This document shows, piece after piece, positions 9,041 to 17,389 of a stretch of 64,000 nucleotides of DNA. This stretch comes from Eubacterium sp. (GTDB lineage Bacteria; Bacillota; Clostridia; Lachnospirales; Lachnospiraceae). Position 1 is the stretch's first letter. The number at the start of each line of letters is the position of its first letter. Both the position numbers and the translations under genes were made by a program. The notes under the pieces are model-generated. The model saw only the letters and a list, made by a program, of their open reading frames with translations. It did not search any database and was not told the DNA's origin. The DNA lies in assembly GCA_003486385.1 (NCBI GenBank), contig DNFT01000032.1, positions 1 to 64,000 on the forward strand, read 5' to 3'.

Positions 9041-9880
9041 TTATCGCAGAAACATCATAACAAGCACAAGGATGCCAAGAACGATTCTGTACCATCCGAA
9101 TACTGTGAAATCATGTTTCTTTATATAACCCATGAGGAATCTGATTGCTATAATGGATACCACAAATGCTGCAATCATTCCAAGTATAAGCGCAGCTGCC
9201 TCAGCGGTGGTGAATGCGAAGCCGAACTTGATAAGCTTTAATAAGCTTGCACCGAACATTACAGGTATTGCAAGGTAGAAAGTAAATTCAGCTGCAGCAG
9301 TTCTTCCTACACCGATAATCATAGCACCTACAATAGTTGCTCCTGAACGTGAGGTTCCGGGAATAAGGGCAAGCACCTGGAATATTCCTATGAGCGCAGC
9401 TGTTTTGAATGTAATGCTGCTTATATCATTAATCTTAAATTCCTTACCTTTGTGAAGCTTTTCGACAATTATAAATGCAATACCATATACAATGAGCATA
9501 ATCGCAACTGTAGGCGCATTGTAGAAGAACTCATCGATTTTATCGTTGAACGGAAGCCCTATAATTGCTGCAGGAAGGCATGCGACAAGTATCTTGCACC
9601 ATAAAATAAGTTTATCCTTGTTCCATGCAGGCTTCTTGGAATTATCCTCCTTCTTTACCATATCAACCGGCAGAAGCTTTTTGAAATATATAACAACCAC
9701 AGCCAGAATTGCCCCAAGCTGTACAAGGACATCGAACATTTCCTTGAATGCATCACTCATATTGAGCTTCATAAATTCATCAACAAGAATAAGGTGCCCT
9801 GTACTGCTGATAGGAAGCCACTCAGTTATACCCTCCACTATTCCTAAAATAATAACCTTTAAATATTCAATCCATTCCAT
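9041..9880 (-). CDS. uppP: undecaprenyl-diphosphatase (BacA family)
   Basis: About 279 residues. It dephosphorylates undecaprenyl pyrophosphate on the outer face of the membrane, recycling the peptidoglycan lipid carrier, and confers bacitracin tolerance. Both signature motifs are present: [14 protein letters not shown] near the N-terminus, and PGTSRSGAT with the catalytic arginine in the middle. About eight hydrophobic helices. ATG 9880 has AAGGGGA 8 bases upstream; the upstream in-frame start is ignored. A terminator separates it from rpoZ. A DUF368 gene at 61.5 kb probably serves the same lipid cycle. Confidence 0.95.
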   Translation of the reverse strand: MEWIEYLKVIILGIVEGITEWLPISSTGHLILVDEFMKLNMSDAFKEMFDVLVQLGAILAVVVIYFKKLLPVDMVKKEDNSKKPAWNKDKLILWCKILVACLPAAIIGLPFNDKIDEFFYNAPTVAIMLIVYGIAFIIVEKLHKGKEFKINDISSITFKTAALIGIFQVLALIPGTSRSGATIVGAMIIGVGRTAAAEFTFYLAIPVMFGASLLKLIKFGFAFTTAEAAALILGMIAAFVVSIIAIRFLMGYIKKHDFTVFGWYRIVLGILVLVMMFLR

Positions 9881-9905
9881 GTTATGTATCCCCTTAATCA
9901 AAAAT

Positions 9906-9952
9906 AAAGGACTGTCACACTAAAAGCGAAATATTAAGTATAACAGTCCTTT
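9906..9952 (-). terminator. intrinsic terminator after rpoZ
   Basis: AAAGGACTGT (9906-9915) and ACAGTCCTTT (9943-9952) form a perfect 10-bp stem with a 27-base loop. On the minus strand it follows the rpoZ stop and runs into ATTTTTG, just upstream of the uppP ribosome site. Confidence 0.75.
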
Positions 9953-9961
9953 TTCATTCAT

Positions 9962-10210
9962 TTATTCTTCGTCATTATTATCTTCACTGATAATCTTAAT
10001 CTTAGATTCGTAAAGCTCCTCAATAGCAATTGATAATGGCTTATCAACTGACTTAACCTTTACAAGAGGTTCATCGCCTGCAATAAGCTGTCTTGCTCTC
10101 TTAGCGGTGGCAAGCACAATTGAATAACGGCTCTGTACAATAGGCTGCTCGCCCGGCTCAACATCGCTGTTAACAACTTCCATTAAGTCTGTATAAGATG
10201 GATGTAACAT
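9962..10210 (-). CDS. rpoZ: DNA-directed RNA polymerase omega subunit
   Basis: 82 residues; helps fold and stabilise the beta-prime subunit. The family core SRYSIVLATAKRARQLI is clear at residues 27-43, and KPLSIAIEELYESKI marks the C-terminal helix. The start has AAGGAG before ATG 10210. It follows yicC by about 145 bases with no gmk between them, which departs from the usual Firmicutes yicC-(remA)-gmk-rpoZ order. The acidic tail DNNDEE is unremarkable. Confidence 0.93.
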   Translation of the reverse strand: MLHPSYTDLMEVVNSDVEPGEQPIVQSRYSIVLATAKRARQLIAGDEPLVKVKSVDKPLSIAIEELYESKIKIISEDNNDEE

Positions 10211-10354
10211 TATAATTCTCCTTCCATGACGGATATTCGTTCATATATTTCATTGACAAATGCTAAAGCTGCTGCTGTTTAATATATATACTTTAGCATT
10301 ATGAAATATTGCCATAACTGTTATTATGTCTTGTTTTTTTTGTTTTGTCAATAG

Positions 10355-11233
10355 TTATTCTATATTCTGTATCTGTTCACGAACCTTTTCAATCTCAGTT
10401 TTCAAGGTGATTGCCCAGTCAGTAATAGACAAATCACTCGCTTTCGACAGGATTGTGTTGGCTTCACGGTTCATTTCCTGTGCTATGAAATCAAGCTTAC
10501 GCCCCACACTGCCGCCTTCTATAAGAGTTGCCTTGGTACTCTCGATATGGCTTCTAAGCCGCACCGTCTCCTCGTCCACACATATCTTATCAGCAAATAT
10601 TGTGACCTCTGTAGCTATCCTGCCCTCGTCAATGGATGTATCGGAGAGAAGCTCTGATACCTTATCCTCAAGTCTTACTCTGTATTCATCGACCACGAGG
10701 GGACTCCGTTTTTCTATCCTGGTTACAAGCTCAAGCATATTGTCAAGCTTATCGATAAGGTCATTCTTAAGGTGCTCACCTTCCGTTATTCTGGTCTGCA
10801 CGAAGGCCTGACATGCCATATCCACCGCATGCTCCAACAAATGCCATACAGTCTCGTCATCACCGTCCTGATCCTCCATTGTAATAACTTCGGGCATTCT
10901 TGCAAGTGTAGATACATTCACATCATTATCTATGCCGAACTGTTCCGACATATACTTAAAGATACTCATATATTCACCTGCGAGGTCTTCATTATAGTGC
11001 AGGCATACTTTACCTTCTGAAAAGTCTTCAAAGGTGATAAATACATCTACCTTGCCTCTGCTGATATATTTCTTAAGTACATTTCTTATTCCCGCCTCAT
11101 AGAAATTAAGCTTCTTAGGCATCTTAATACCGGTTTCAAGATATCTGTGATTGACAGACTTCATTTCGACCGTAATCTTATGGTCATCATCAGCAGCTTC
11201 ATATCTGCCGAATCCAGTCATGCTTTTGATCAT
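10355..11233 (-). CDS. yicC: YicC family endoribonuclease
   Basis: About 292 residues, full family length. E. coli YicC is an RNase, and the family is conserved next to gmk and rpoZ. The start IKSMTGFGRYEA and the VNHRYLE motif are diagnostic, and the C-terminal catalytic region GGSVGRKLDFIAQEMNREANT is intact. ATG 11233 follows GGAGGA by 6 bases; the longer frame to 11308 begins with an A/T-rich stretch that is not family-like. Divergent from rqcH, with about 210 bases between the starts. Confidence 0.93.
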   Translation of the reverse strand: MIKSMTGFGRYEAADDDHKITVEMKSVNHRYLETGIKMPKKLNFYEAGIRNVLKKYISRGKVDVFITFEDFSEGKVCLHYNEDLAGEYMSIFKYMSEQFGIDNDVNVSTLARMPEVITMEDQDGDDETVWHLLEHAVDMACQAFVQTRITEGEHLKNDLIDKLDNMLELVTRIEKRSPLVVDEYRVRLEDKVSELLSDTSIDEGRIATEVTIFADKICVDEETVRLRSHIESTKATLIEGGSVGRKLDFIAQEMNREANTILSKASDLSITDWAITLKTEIEKVREQIQNIE

Positions 11234-11446
11234 CGGATTTCCTCCATAATTATATATGTATTGCACTATCAGCACATACTTTGAAAAAATTATATCATAT
11301 TTATTCAAAATATGCTACAATTATAATATGTTTTTACGTTTTTCACGGTAAATAATTTATATATACAGCTTACAGCGTTAGCTGATATTACCCTATCGCG
11401 AAAATGCAATTACCTATGTAATATAAAAGAAAGATGAGGAATCAAA

Positions 11447-13213
11447 ATGGCATTCGATGGTTTTGTAGTCGCTGCACTTGTCAAAGAAATGAATGACAAG
11501 CTGCTTGGTGGACGTTTATATAAAATAGCCCAGCCTGAGGAGGACGAGCTTTTCATCACAATCAAGAACAATAAGGAACAGTACAGACTTCTTTTATCTG
11601 CGAGCGCAAGTCTCCCGCTTGTATATATATTGCAGGACAACAAGCCAAGTCCGCTTACTGCCCCGAACTTCTGTATGCTCCTCAGAAAACATTTGAGCAA
11701 TGGAAGAATAGCTGCCATCACTCAGCCGGGACTGGAACGTATTATACGATTTGAAGTTGAACATTTAGATGAGATGGGCGATTTGTGCAAGAAGTTTCTA
11801 ATTGTCGAGCTTATGGGAAAACACAGTAATATTATATTCTGCGATGAGAACGATATGATTATTGACAGTATTAAACATATTCCGTCATATGTCAGCTCAG
11901 TTCGTGAGGTTTTACCGGGACGTAACTATTTCATACCAAACACTACAGGAAAGCATGACCCCCTTGATATCGATATGGAAGATTTTATGACAATTATTTC
12001 AGAGAAACCAATGCCTGTGGCAAAAGCACTTTACTCCTCTTTTACCGGAATAAGTCCCGTGAGTGCCGAGGAGATATGCCATCTTGCATCAATCGACAGT
12101 CTGAAAACTGCCAACTGTATGTCAGAGCCGGAGTTTATTCATCTGTATGGCATTTTCCGCAATATTATGGAAGATATCCTGTCAGGCAGTTTTTCCCCTT
12201 GTATTGTTTACAAGTATGATGAACCGGTGGAATTTTCTGCAATACCTCTTACCATGTATAGCGATAATGCCTCTTCAGGAGACTCATACAGAACGGAAAA
12301 CGGTGCTTCCATAAGTGCTGTTTTGCAGATCTTCTATGAGAAGAAGAACAACATAACACGTATCCGTCAGCGCTCAGCCGATTTAAGGCAGATTGTAAAC
12401 ACCGCTCTCGAGCGCAATAACAAGAAATATGACCTGCAGCTAAAGCAGCTTGCCGATACCGAAAAGCGTGAAAAGTACCGCATATATGGCGAACTTCTCA
12501 ATGCCTACGGCTATGATATACTGGAAGGTGCCAAGAGCTTTGAGGCACTTAACTATTACACCAACGAGATGGTAACCATACCCCTTCAGGAGGATTTGAC
12601 TGCACATGAAAATAGTGTGAAGTATTTCGAGCGTTATAACAAACTCAAGCGTACCTATGAGGCACTTAGTAAGCTGACGCTCGAGACAAAGGAGGAGATT
12701 GACCATCTTGAGTCTATAAGCAACTCACTTGATATAGCCGTGTCCTATGATGACCTCGTACAGCTCAAGGAGGAGATGATTGAGTACGGCTATATCCACC
12801 GCAAGGGAGCTAAAGGTAAGAAAGAAAAGATTACGAGCAAGCCATTCCACTATATTTCAAGTGACGGCTTCCACATGTATGTTGGAAAGAACAATTACCA
12901 GAACGAAGAACTCACCTTCAAGCTTGCAACAGGCAATGACTGGTGGTTCCATGCAAAGAACATTCCGGGTTCGCATGTCATTGTGAAGGCGGATAACAAG
13001 GAGCTTCCGGACAACACCTTCGAGGAGGCAGCAAGACTCGCAGCCCACTACTCCAAGGCGAGCGGTCAGGAGAAGGTTGATGTCGACTATATCCAGAAAA
13101 AACACATCAAAAAGCCTGCGGCAGCGAAGCCTGGATTCGTGATTTATCACACCAACTACTCCATGACCATCGACAATGATGCTCATAAGATGGGAACACT
13201 CATAGAAGAATAA
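11447..13213 (+). CDS. rqcH: ribosome quality control NFACT protein
   Basis: 588 residues, full length. RqcH (formerly called fibronectin-binding protein FbpA) binds 50S subunits carrying a stalled peptidyl-tRNA and directs C-terminal alanine tailing. NFACT-N starts MAFDGFVVAALVKEM and contains the ELMGKHSNI motif; a central coiled coil lies about residues 300-440; the C-terminal NFACT-R domain contains DWWFHAKNIPGSHV. GATGAGGA lies upstream of ATG 11447. Almost immediately after its stop comes a perfect 30-bp inverted repeat that may also terminate the transcript. Confidence 0.94.
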   Translation: MAFDGFVVAALVKEMNDKLLGGRLYKIAQPEEDELFITIKNNKEQYRLLLSASASLPLVYILQDNKPSPLTAPNFCMLLRKHLSNGRIAAITQPGLERIIRFEVEHLDEMGDLCKKFLIVELMGKHSNIIFCDENDMIIDSIKHIPSYVSSVREVLPGRNYFIPNTTGKHDPLDIDMEDFMTIISEKPMPVAKALYSSFTGISPVSAEEICHLASIDSLKTANCMSEPEFIHLYGIFRNIMEDILSGSFSPCIVYKYDEPVEFSAIPLTMYSDNASSGDSYRTENGASISAVLQIFYEKKNNITRIRQRSADLRQIVNTALERNNKKYDLQLKQLADTEKREKYRIYGELLNAYGYDILEGAKSFEALNYYTNEMVTIPLQEDLTAHENSVKYFERYNKLKRTYEALSKLTLETKEEIDHLESISNSLDIAVSYDDLVQLKEEMIEYGYIHRKGAKGKKEKITSKPFHYISSDGFHMYVGKNNYQNEELTFKLATGNDWWFHAKNIPGSHVIVKADNKELPDNTFEEAARLAAHYSKASGQEKVDVDYIQKKHIKKPAAAKPGFVIYHTNYSMTIDNDAHKMGTLIEE

Positions 13214-13219
13214 GTTTTT

Positions 13220-13291
13220 AATTGGGACAGGGGTCAGGTACGTGTCCCAACCGTTTTACTCTGGGACACGTACCTGACCCCTGTCCCAATT
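13220..13291. repeat. perfect 30-bp inverted repeat, REP-like
   Basis: 13220-13249 is the exact reverse complement of 13262-13291, with a 12-base spacer. Each arm also contains GGGACA...TGTCCC, so each could fold on its own. Paired palindromes with GGGACA/TGTCCC ends resemble REP/BIME sequences mobilised by REP-associated tyrosine transposases (RAYTs). No transposase gene is nearby. It begins 7 bases after the rqcH stop and encodes the C-terminus of the small minus-strand frame at 13256. Confidence 0.8.
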
Positions 13292-13507
13292 GTCAAAGTT
13301 CTCCCTATCCTCCTTAATAGCTTGCGCAAAGTCTTTACTCTCAACAAAATCCTGATCATCAACAAAATATACCATTTTGTAGTGTCTTAAGCTATTAGCA
13401 AGCACAATACCGTCCCAGTTATTCTTTCTTAATGCCTGCAATCCATAACCGCCATTCGACACCGATATCTTATATGCAGGTTCTCCGGCATCAACTGCCG
13501 TTACCAT
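13256..13507 (-). pseudogene. short hypothetical frame, probable gene remnant
   Basis: 83 codons in this frame, and the open frame continues upstream for about another 16 codons without a start before a stop. The sequence (SNGGYGLQALRKNNWDGIV, VYFVDDQDFVESKDF) reads like real protein, but I do not recognise the family. No ribosome site precedes the ATG. Its last residues (after FDNW) are encoded by the inverted repeat at 13220-13291, as if the repeat had inserted into or truncated an older gene. It may be a broken C-terminal fragment. Confidence 0.4.
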
Positions 13508-13683
13508 CCACGTCTTATGCTTAGCACTTAACCCTGATATTATTGATATCTTATCTCAATACTAGTTACATGGAAATGTACATATTATTCCCTAAAGAAA
13601 GCCATACATTATTATTCATTCTGCTTCAATAAGAGTATTCTTTTTATTATATAACAAGCACGCATTATCAGCGATGTTTATAT

Positions 13684-13723
13684 TTCAAAAAGAGCCGATT
13701 TAACATTACATTAAATCGGCTCT
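13684..13723 (-). terminator. intrinsic terminator of the decarboxylase operon
   Basis: AGAGCCGATTTAA (13691-13703) pairs perfectly over 13 bp with TTAAATCGGCTCT (13711-13723), loop 7 bases. On the minus strand it lies about 40 bases after the oadA stop and is followed by TTTTGAAA. Confidence 0.88.
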
Positions 13724-13761
13724 TGCATTATAATCGTGATTCTTCCGTTCTTCGGATTCCT

Positions 13762-15168
13762 TTATACAGGGTAAGCTCCGTCCTTGGCAACTGTAGCGTC
13801 AACCTTAGTCTGCTGTGCTTCTCTATACTTGAAGAAGTCAGTGGCAACCTGTGGGAAGAGTGCGTATGATAATACATCCTCGTCCTGCTGCTTGTACTGC
13901 TTCATCTCAGACTCGAGCTTAGCAAGCTCAGGCTTGAGAGTATCAGCAAAACGGCAGGTGATTGGCTGCTCGCCTGAAAGCTCGATGGCCTTCTTCTGAA
14001 CCTCAGGGTTGAAAGGCTTAACAGTCTTTCCGTACTTACCAAGAAGTAAGTCCTTAGACTCCTTAGTCATGTTCTTGTATCTCTCGCCGAGAACTACGTT
14101 GAGAACAGCCTGTGTACCAACAATCTGGCTTGAAGGTGTAACAAGAGGCGGTTCACCGAAATCCTTACGAACTCTTGGAACTTCCTCAAGAACCTCTGTA
14201 AACTTGTCCTCTGCCTTCATTTCCTTTAACTGGGAAACGAGGTTGGAGAGCATACCTCCAGGTACCTGGTAAAGGAGAGTCTTAATGTTAACGCCCATAA
14301 CCTTTGTGCTCATAAGACCGCTCTTAATCCACTCCTCACGAAGAGGGGTAAAGTAAGCTGCAATCTCAGCAAGAAGGTTCTGGTCAAAGCCCGGATCATA
14401 AGGAGTTCCCTCGAATGTCTTAGCGAGAACCTCTGTTGCAGGCTGGCTTGTACCCATAGCCATAGGTGACATAGCTGTATCGATTCTGTCGCAGCCTGCC
14501 TCAACTGCCTTTAAGTAAGTCATTGAAGCGACACCTGATGTGTAATGTGTATGAAGGTCGATAGGAAGGGATGTACCCTCCTTGAGTGCCTGTACAAGCT
14601 CTGTTGCCTTGTAAGGAACTAAAAGACCTGCCATATCCTTGATACAGATGGAGTTAGCACCCATATCCTCAATCTTCTTAGCCATATCCTTCCAGTAATC
14701 AAGTGTATATGCATCACCTAATGTGTAGGAAAGAGCTACCTGAGCCTCTACGCCCTCAGAATTGGCAGCCTTAACTGCTGTCTCGAGGTTACGGATATCG
14801 TTAAGACAGTCGAAGATACGAATTACGTCGATACCGTTGGCAGCGGACTTCTTTACGAAGTACTCTACAACGTCATCAGCGTAAGGACGATATCCGAGGA
14901 TGTTCTGTCCACGGAATAACATCTGAAGCTTTGTATTTTTGAAGCCATCCTTGAGCTTACGAAGTCTCATCCATGGATCTTCCTTTAAGAATCTTAAACA
15001 TGCATCAAAAGTAGCACCGCCCCAGCACTCTACAGCATAATATCCAACCTTATCCATCTTGTCGATGATAGGAAGCATCTGCTCTGTAGACATTCTGGTG
15101 GCAATAAGTGACTGATGAGCATCACGCAAAACAGTTTCAACTATCTGAACCGGTTTCTTTTCTGCCAT
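13762..15168 (-). CDS. oadA: oxaloacetate decarboxylase alpha / pyruvate carboxyltransferase subunit (no biotin domain)
   Basis: 468 residues. It moves CO2 between oxaloacetate/pyruvate and carboxybiotin. The TIM-barrel carboxyltransferase starts VETVLRDAHQSLIATRM (metal-binding D in RDAHQS), with MLFRGQNILGYRPY and the second metal site DLHTHYTSG; the helical C-terminal domain is present but ends before any biotinyl domain. The carrier is a separate gene in the same operon, so this matches the free 5S subunit of propionibacterial transcarboxylase as well as OadA. CAGGAGG precedes ATG 15168. It is the last gene, about 290 bases after the beta subunit, with palindromic repeats between. Confidence 0.9.
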   Translation of the reverse strand: MAEKKPVQIVETVLRDAHQSLIATRMSTEQMLPIIDKMDKVGYYAVECWGGATFDACLRFLKEDPWMRLRKLKDGFKNTKLQMLFRGQNILGYRPYADDVVEYFVKKSAANGIDVIRIFDCLNDIRNLETAVKAANSEGVEAQVALSYTLGDAYTLDYWKDMAKKIEDMGANSICIKDMAGLLVPYKATELVQALKEGTSLPIDLHTHYTSGVASMTYLKAVEAGCDRIDTAMSPMAMGTSQPATEVLAKTFEGTPYDPGFDQNLLAEIAAYFTPLREEWIKSGLMSTKVMGVNIKTLLYQVPGGMLSNLVSQLKEMKAEDKFTEVLEEVPRVRKDFGEPPLVTPSSQIVGTQAVLNVVLGERYKNMTKESKDLLLGKYGKTVKPFNPEVQKKAIELSGEQPITCRFADTLKPELAKLESEMKQYKQQDEDVLSYALFPQVATDFFKYREAQQTKVDATVAKDGAYPV

Positions 15169-15212
15169 TTTATTTTCCTCCTGAAAATTATATATAACTT
15201 GTCGTATGATAT

Positions 15213-15349
15213 AAGTTGTAAATTGCTACGCAATTTACAACTTCAAATTGAAATACGACTTAATGTGTTTAAGCTCCGAAAATTGCCCATGCAATTTACA
15301 GTACTAATGTACTTATGTATAAGCTGCAAATTACTGCGCAATTAACAAC
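15213..15349. repeat. three degenerate palindromic repeats between oadB and oadA
   Basis: The best copy is a perfect 13-bp stem (AAGTTGTAAATTG at 15213-15225, CAATTTACAACTT at 15231-15243, loop CTACG). Degenerate copies with the same GCAATTTACA-type arm lie near 15278-15301 and 15323-15349. The first and third share about 45 aligned bases, including the ATAAG that precedes each and the TCAATTCGAAATA-like sequence that follows. They sit inside the operon, so may act as mRNA processing or stability elements. Confidence 0.6.
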
Positions 15350-15396
15350 ATCAATTCGAAATAGGGATTGGCAGCCTTATTTCTCATCGCTGCTGC

Positions 15397-15456
15397 CATT
15401 TCCAAAGCATAGCTGAAGGTGACTGCAGGCAGTCATTTCAGTTATGCTTTGAAATG
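15397..15456. other. long imperfect hairpin after oadB
   Basis: The arm starting CATTTCC at 15397 pairs over about 28 bases, with a few mismatches, with the arm ending GAAATG at 15456; the apex is GCAGGC. It directly follows the oadB stop on the minus strand and has no T run, so an RNA-stabilising or partial-termination structure within the operon is more likely than a full terminator. Confidence 0.6.
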
Positions 15457-15459
15457 AGC

Positions 15460-16617
15460 TTATACACCGAATATCGCCATGAATGTTCCTGCAACTACGG
15501 CTGTACCGATAACACCTGCAACGTTAGGACCCATAGCATGCATGAGTAAGAAGTTAGTCGGGTCAGCTTCTGCTCCGACCTTCTGTGATACTCTGGCAGC
15601 CATAGGAACGGCAGATACACCTGCCGAACCGATGAGCGGGTTAACCTTGCCCTTGGTTGCGAGGCACATAAGCTTGCCGAACAAAACTCCTCCTGCAGTA
15701 CCTACGGCAAAAGCAACAAGGCCAAGTACGACAATCTTGAGTGTATCAGCCTTTAAGAATGCCTCAGCACTTGTAGTAGCACCTACGGATGTACCGAGGA
15801 TGATAACTACAATGTACATAAGAGCATTGGAAGCTGTCTCAGCAAGCTGCTTAACAACACCGCTCTCCTTGAAGAGGTTACCGAGCATGAGCATACCGAT
15901 AAGTGGTGCTGTCGAAGGAAGGATAAGTACAACTACGATTGTAACAATGATTGGGAAGAGAATCTTCTCAAGCTTTGATACAGGACGAAGCTGCTCCATC
16001 TTAATCTTACGCTCCTTCTCAGTTGTGAGAAGCTTCATGATAGGCGGCTGAATAATAGGCACGAGAGACATATAGGAGTATGCTGCTACGGCGATAGGTC
16101 CCATAAGCTCTGTCTGTCCAAGCTTACCTGCAAGGAAGATGGATGTAGGACCATCAGCACCACCGATGATGGAGATAGCTGCGGCTGCCATACCATTGAA
16201 TCCTAAAATGATAGCAAGGAAATATGCGCTGAAAATACCCAACTGTGCTGCTGCACCTAAGAGAAAGCTCTTAGGATTGGCAATGAGCGGTCCGAAATCG
16301 GTCATCGCACCTACACCCATGAAAATAAGGGATGGCAGGATGCTCCACTCATCAAGTAAATAAAAATAATGTAAAAGACCTGCTGCCTGACTTCCGGAAG
16401 CCTTAGCCTCTTCAACTGTCATCATAATGTCAGGGAAAAGGTTAACAAGGAGCATACCAAATGAAATCGGGACAAGGAGAAGCGGTTCATAACCCTTCTT
16501 AATTGCCAGATAAAGGAAGAACAATGCCACTGCAACCATTATGAAGTTCTTGTAGGACAATGTCATGAATCCTGTCTGGTTAAGCAGGTTGACTAATGTT
16601 TCTGTAATGATTTCCAT
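15460..16617 (-). CDS. oadB: sodium ion-translocating decarboxylase beta subunit
   Basis: 385 residues. It decarboxylates carboxybiotin and couples this to Na+ export through the membrane. About ten hydrophobic segments. Family motifs include GADGPTSIFLAGKL, holding the conserved aspartate proposed to bind Na+, and the C-terminal GSAGVSAVPMAARVSQKVG and ADPTNFLLMHAMGPNVAGVIG blocks. Spacing to the upstream carrier gene is about 27 bases with a GGAGAGG ribosome site. Intact family length, no oddities. Confidence 0.95.
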   Translation of the reverse strand: MEIITETLVNLLNQTGFMTLSYKNFIMVAVALFFLYLAIKKGYEPLLLVPISFGMLLVNLFPDIMMTVEEAKASGSQAAGLLHYFYLLDEWSILPSLIFMGVGAMTDFGPLIANPKSFLLGAAAQLGIFSAYFLAIILGFNGMAAAAISIIGGADGPTSIFLAGKLGQTELMGPIAVAAYSYMSLVPIIQPPIMKLLTTEKERKIKMEQLRPVSKLEKILFPIIVTIVVVLILPSTAPLIGMLMLGNLFKESGVVKQLAETASNALMYIVVIILGTSVGATTSAEAFLKADTLKIVVLGLVAFAVGTAGGVLFGKLMCLATKGKVNPLIGSAGVSAVPMAARVSQKVGAEADPTNFLLMHAMGPNVAGVIGTAVVAGTFMAIFGV

Positions 16618-16644
16618 CTTTATTCCTCTCCGTGGTTTTGTTAA

Positions 16645-17004
16645 TTAGTTCATTGTAGCTAATACGGAACCAGCCTCTACGGAAGCACCTGTTGCAACAT
16701 CAACGCTTGCAAGAGTTCCGTCCTGAGGAGCAACTACGTCGTTCTCCATCTTCATTGCCTCAAGAACAAGGATAACCTGTCCCTTCTTAACTGCTGCGCC
16801 GGCATTAGCCTTAACTGCAACAATCTTGCCCGGCATCGGGGCTGTAATCTTAACTGCGCCTGCACCTGCCGGAGCTGCTGCCTTAGGTGCTGCGGCAGCC
16901 TTTGGAGCTGCCTTAGGAGCAGCGGCAGGAGTGCTGCCTGCTGCTCCCTCTTCTACTGTAACATCATACACATTACCATTTACTGTGATTGTATAATTCT
17001 TCAT
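16645..17004 (-). CDS. biotin carboxyl carrier subunit of the decarboxylase
   Basis: 119 residues. An N-terminal beta segment (MKNYTITVNGNVYDVTVEE) is followed by a flexible Ala/Pro/Lys linker (about residues 24-48) and then a biotinyl domain. The biotin-accepting lysine lies in EAMKMEN, and APMPGKIVAV and GQVILVLEAMKM mark the fold. It shuttles CO2 from the carboxyltransferase subunits to the beta subunit. This is the only biotin carrier in the operon, so it should serve both carboxyltransferases. Size and order correspond to the gamma subunit of methylmalonyl-CoA decarboxylase or the 1.3S subunit of transcarboxylase. Confidence 0.94.
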   Translation of the reverse strand: MKNYTITVNGNVYDVTVEEGAAGSTPAAAPKAAPKAAAAPKAAAPAGAGAVKITAPMPGKIVAVKANAGAAVKKGQVILVLEAMKMENDVVAPQDGTLASVDVATGASVEAGSVLATMN

Positions 17005-17026
17005 GTTAATCCTCCTGAATCAGGCA

Positions 17027-17374
17027 TTATTTAGCCCATCTACTGTTATTTGATCTTCTGATTGAGCGGACTACGAATCCGTCTGTCGAAGTTCCGGCTG
17101 AAGCTGCGATAGCTGCTGTGATAACAGCCACAAGCTCAAGGTCATCTGAAAGCTCTTCTTCCTCTTCCTTAACCTCAATCTGTGATACGGTGTTGACAAC
17201 CGCATTCTCTGCAAGCTCTGTCTTCTTATCCTTCTTTGATAAAGCAGCCTCAAGCTTAGGAATGTACTTGAAAAGGCTGATTAAGAAGGAGATGAAAATA
17301 AGTACCGCGAATACAACGGCAAGACAAATTACTGTATTGATACCCGCATCTGAAATTGCGCTGCAAATTATCAT
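17027..17374 (-). CDS. decarboxylase gamma/delta subunit (OadG family)
   Basis: 115 residues from ATG 17374, which has GAGG 8 bases upstream; a GTG three codons earlier overlaps the ribosome site. One N-terminal transmembrane helix (TVICLAVVFAVLIFISFLISLF) leads into a charged linker and a second short hydrophobic stretch (LVAVITAAIAASAG). The ending VRSIRRSNNSRWAK is typical of Lachnospiraceae OadG-like proteins. In the family this small subunit anchors the carboxyltransferase and carrier to the beta subunit and stabilises the complex. It starts about 15 bases after the upstream carboxyltransferase stop. Confidence 0.85.
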   Translation of the reverse strand: MIICSAISDAGINTVICLAVVFAVLIFISFLISLFKYIPKLEAALSKKDKKTELAENAVVNTVSQIEVKEEEEELSDDLELVAVITAAIAASAGTSTDGFVVRSIRRSNNSRWAK

Positions 17375-17389
17375 ACATGTCACCTCGTA

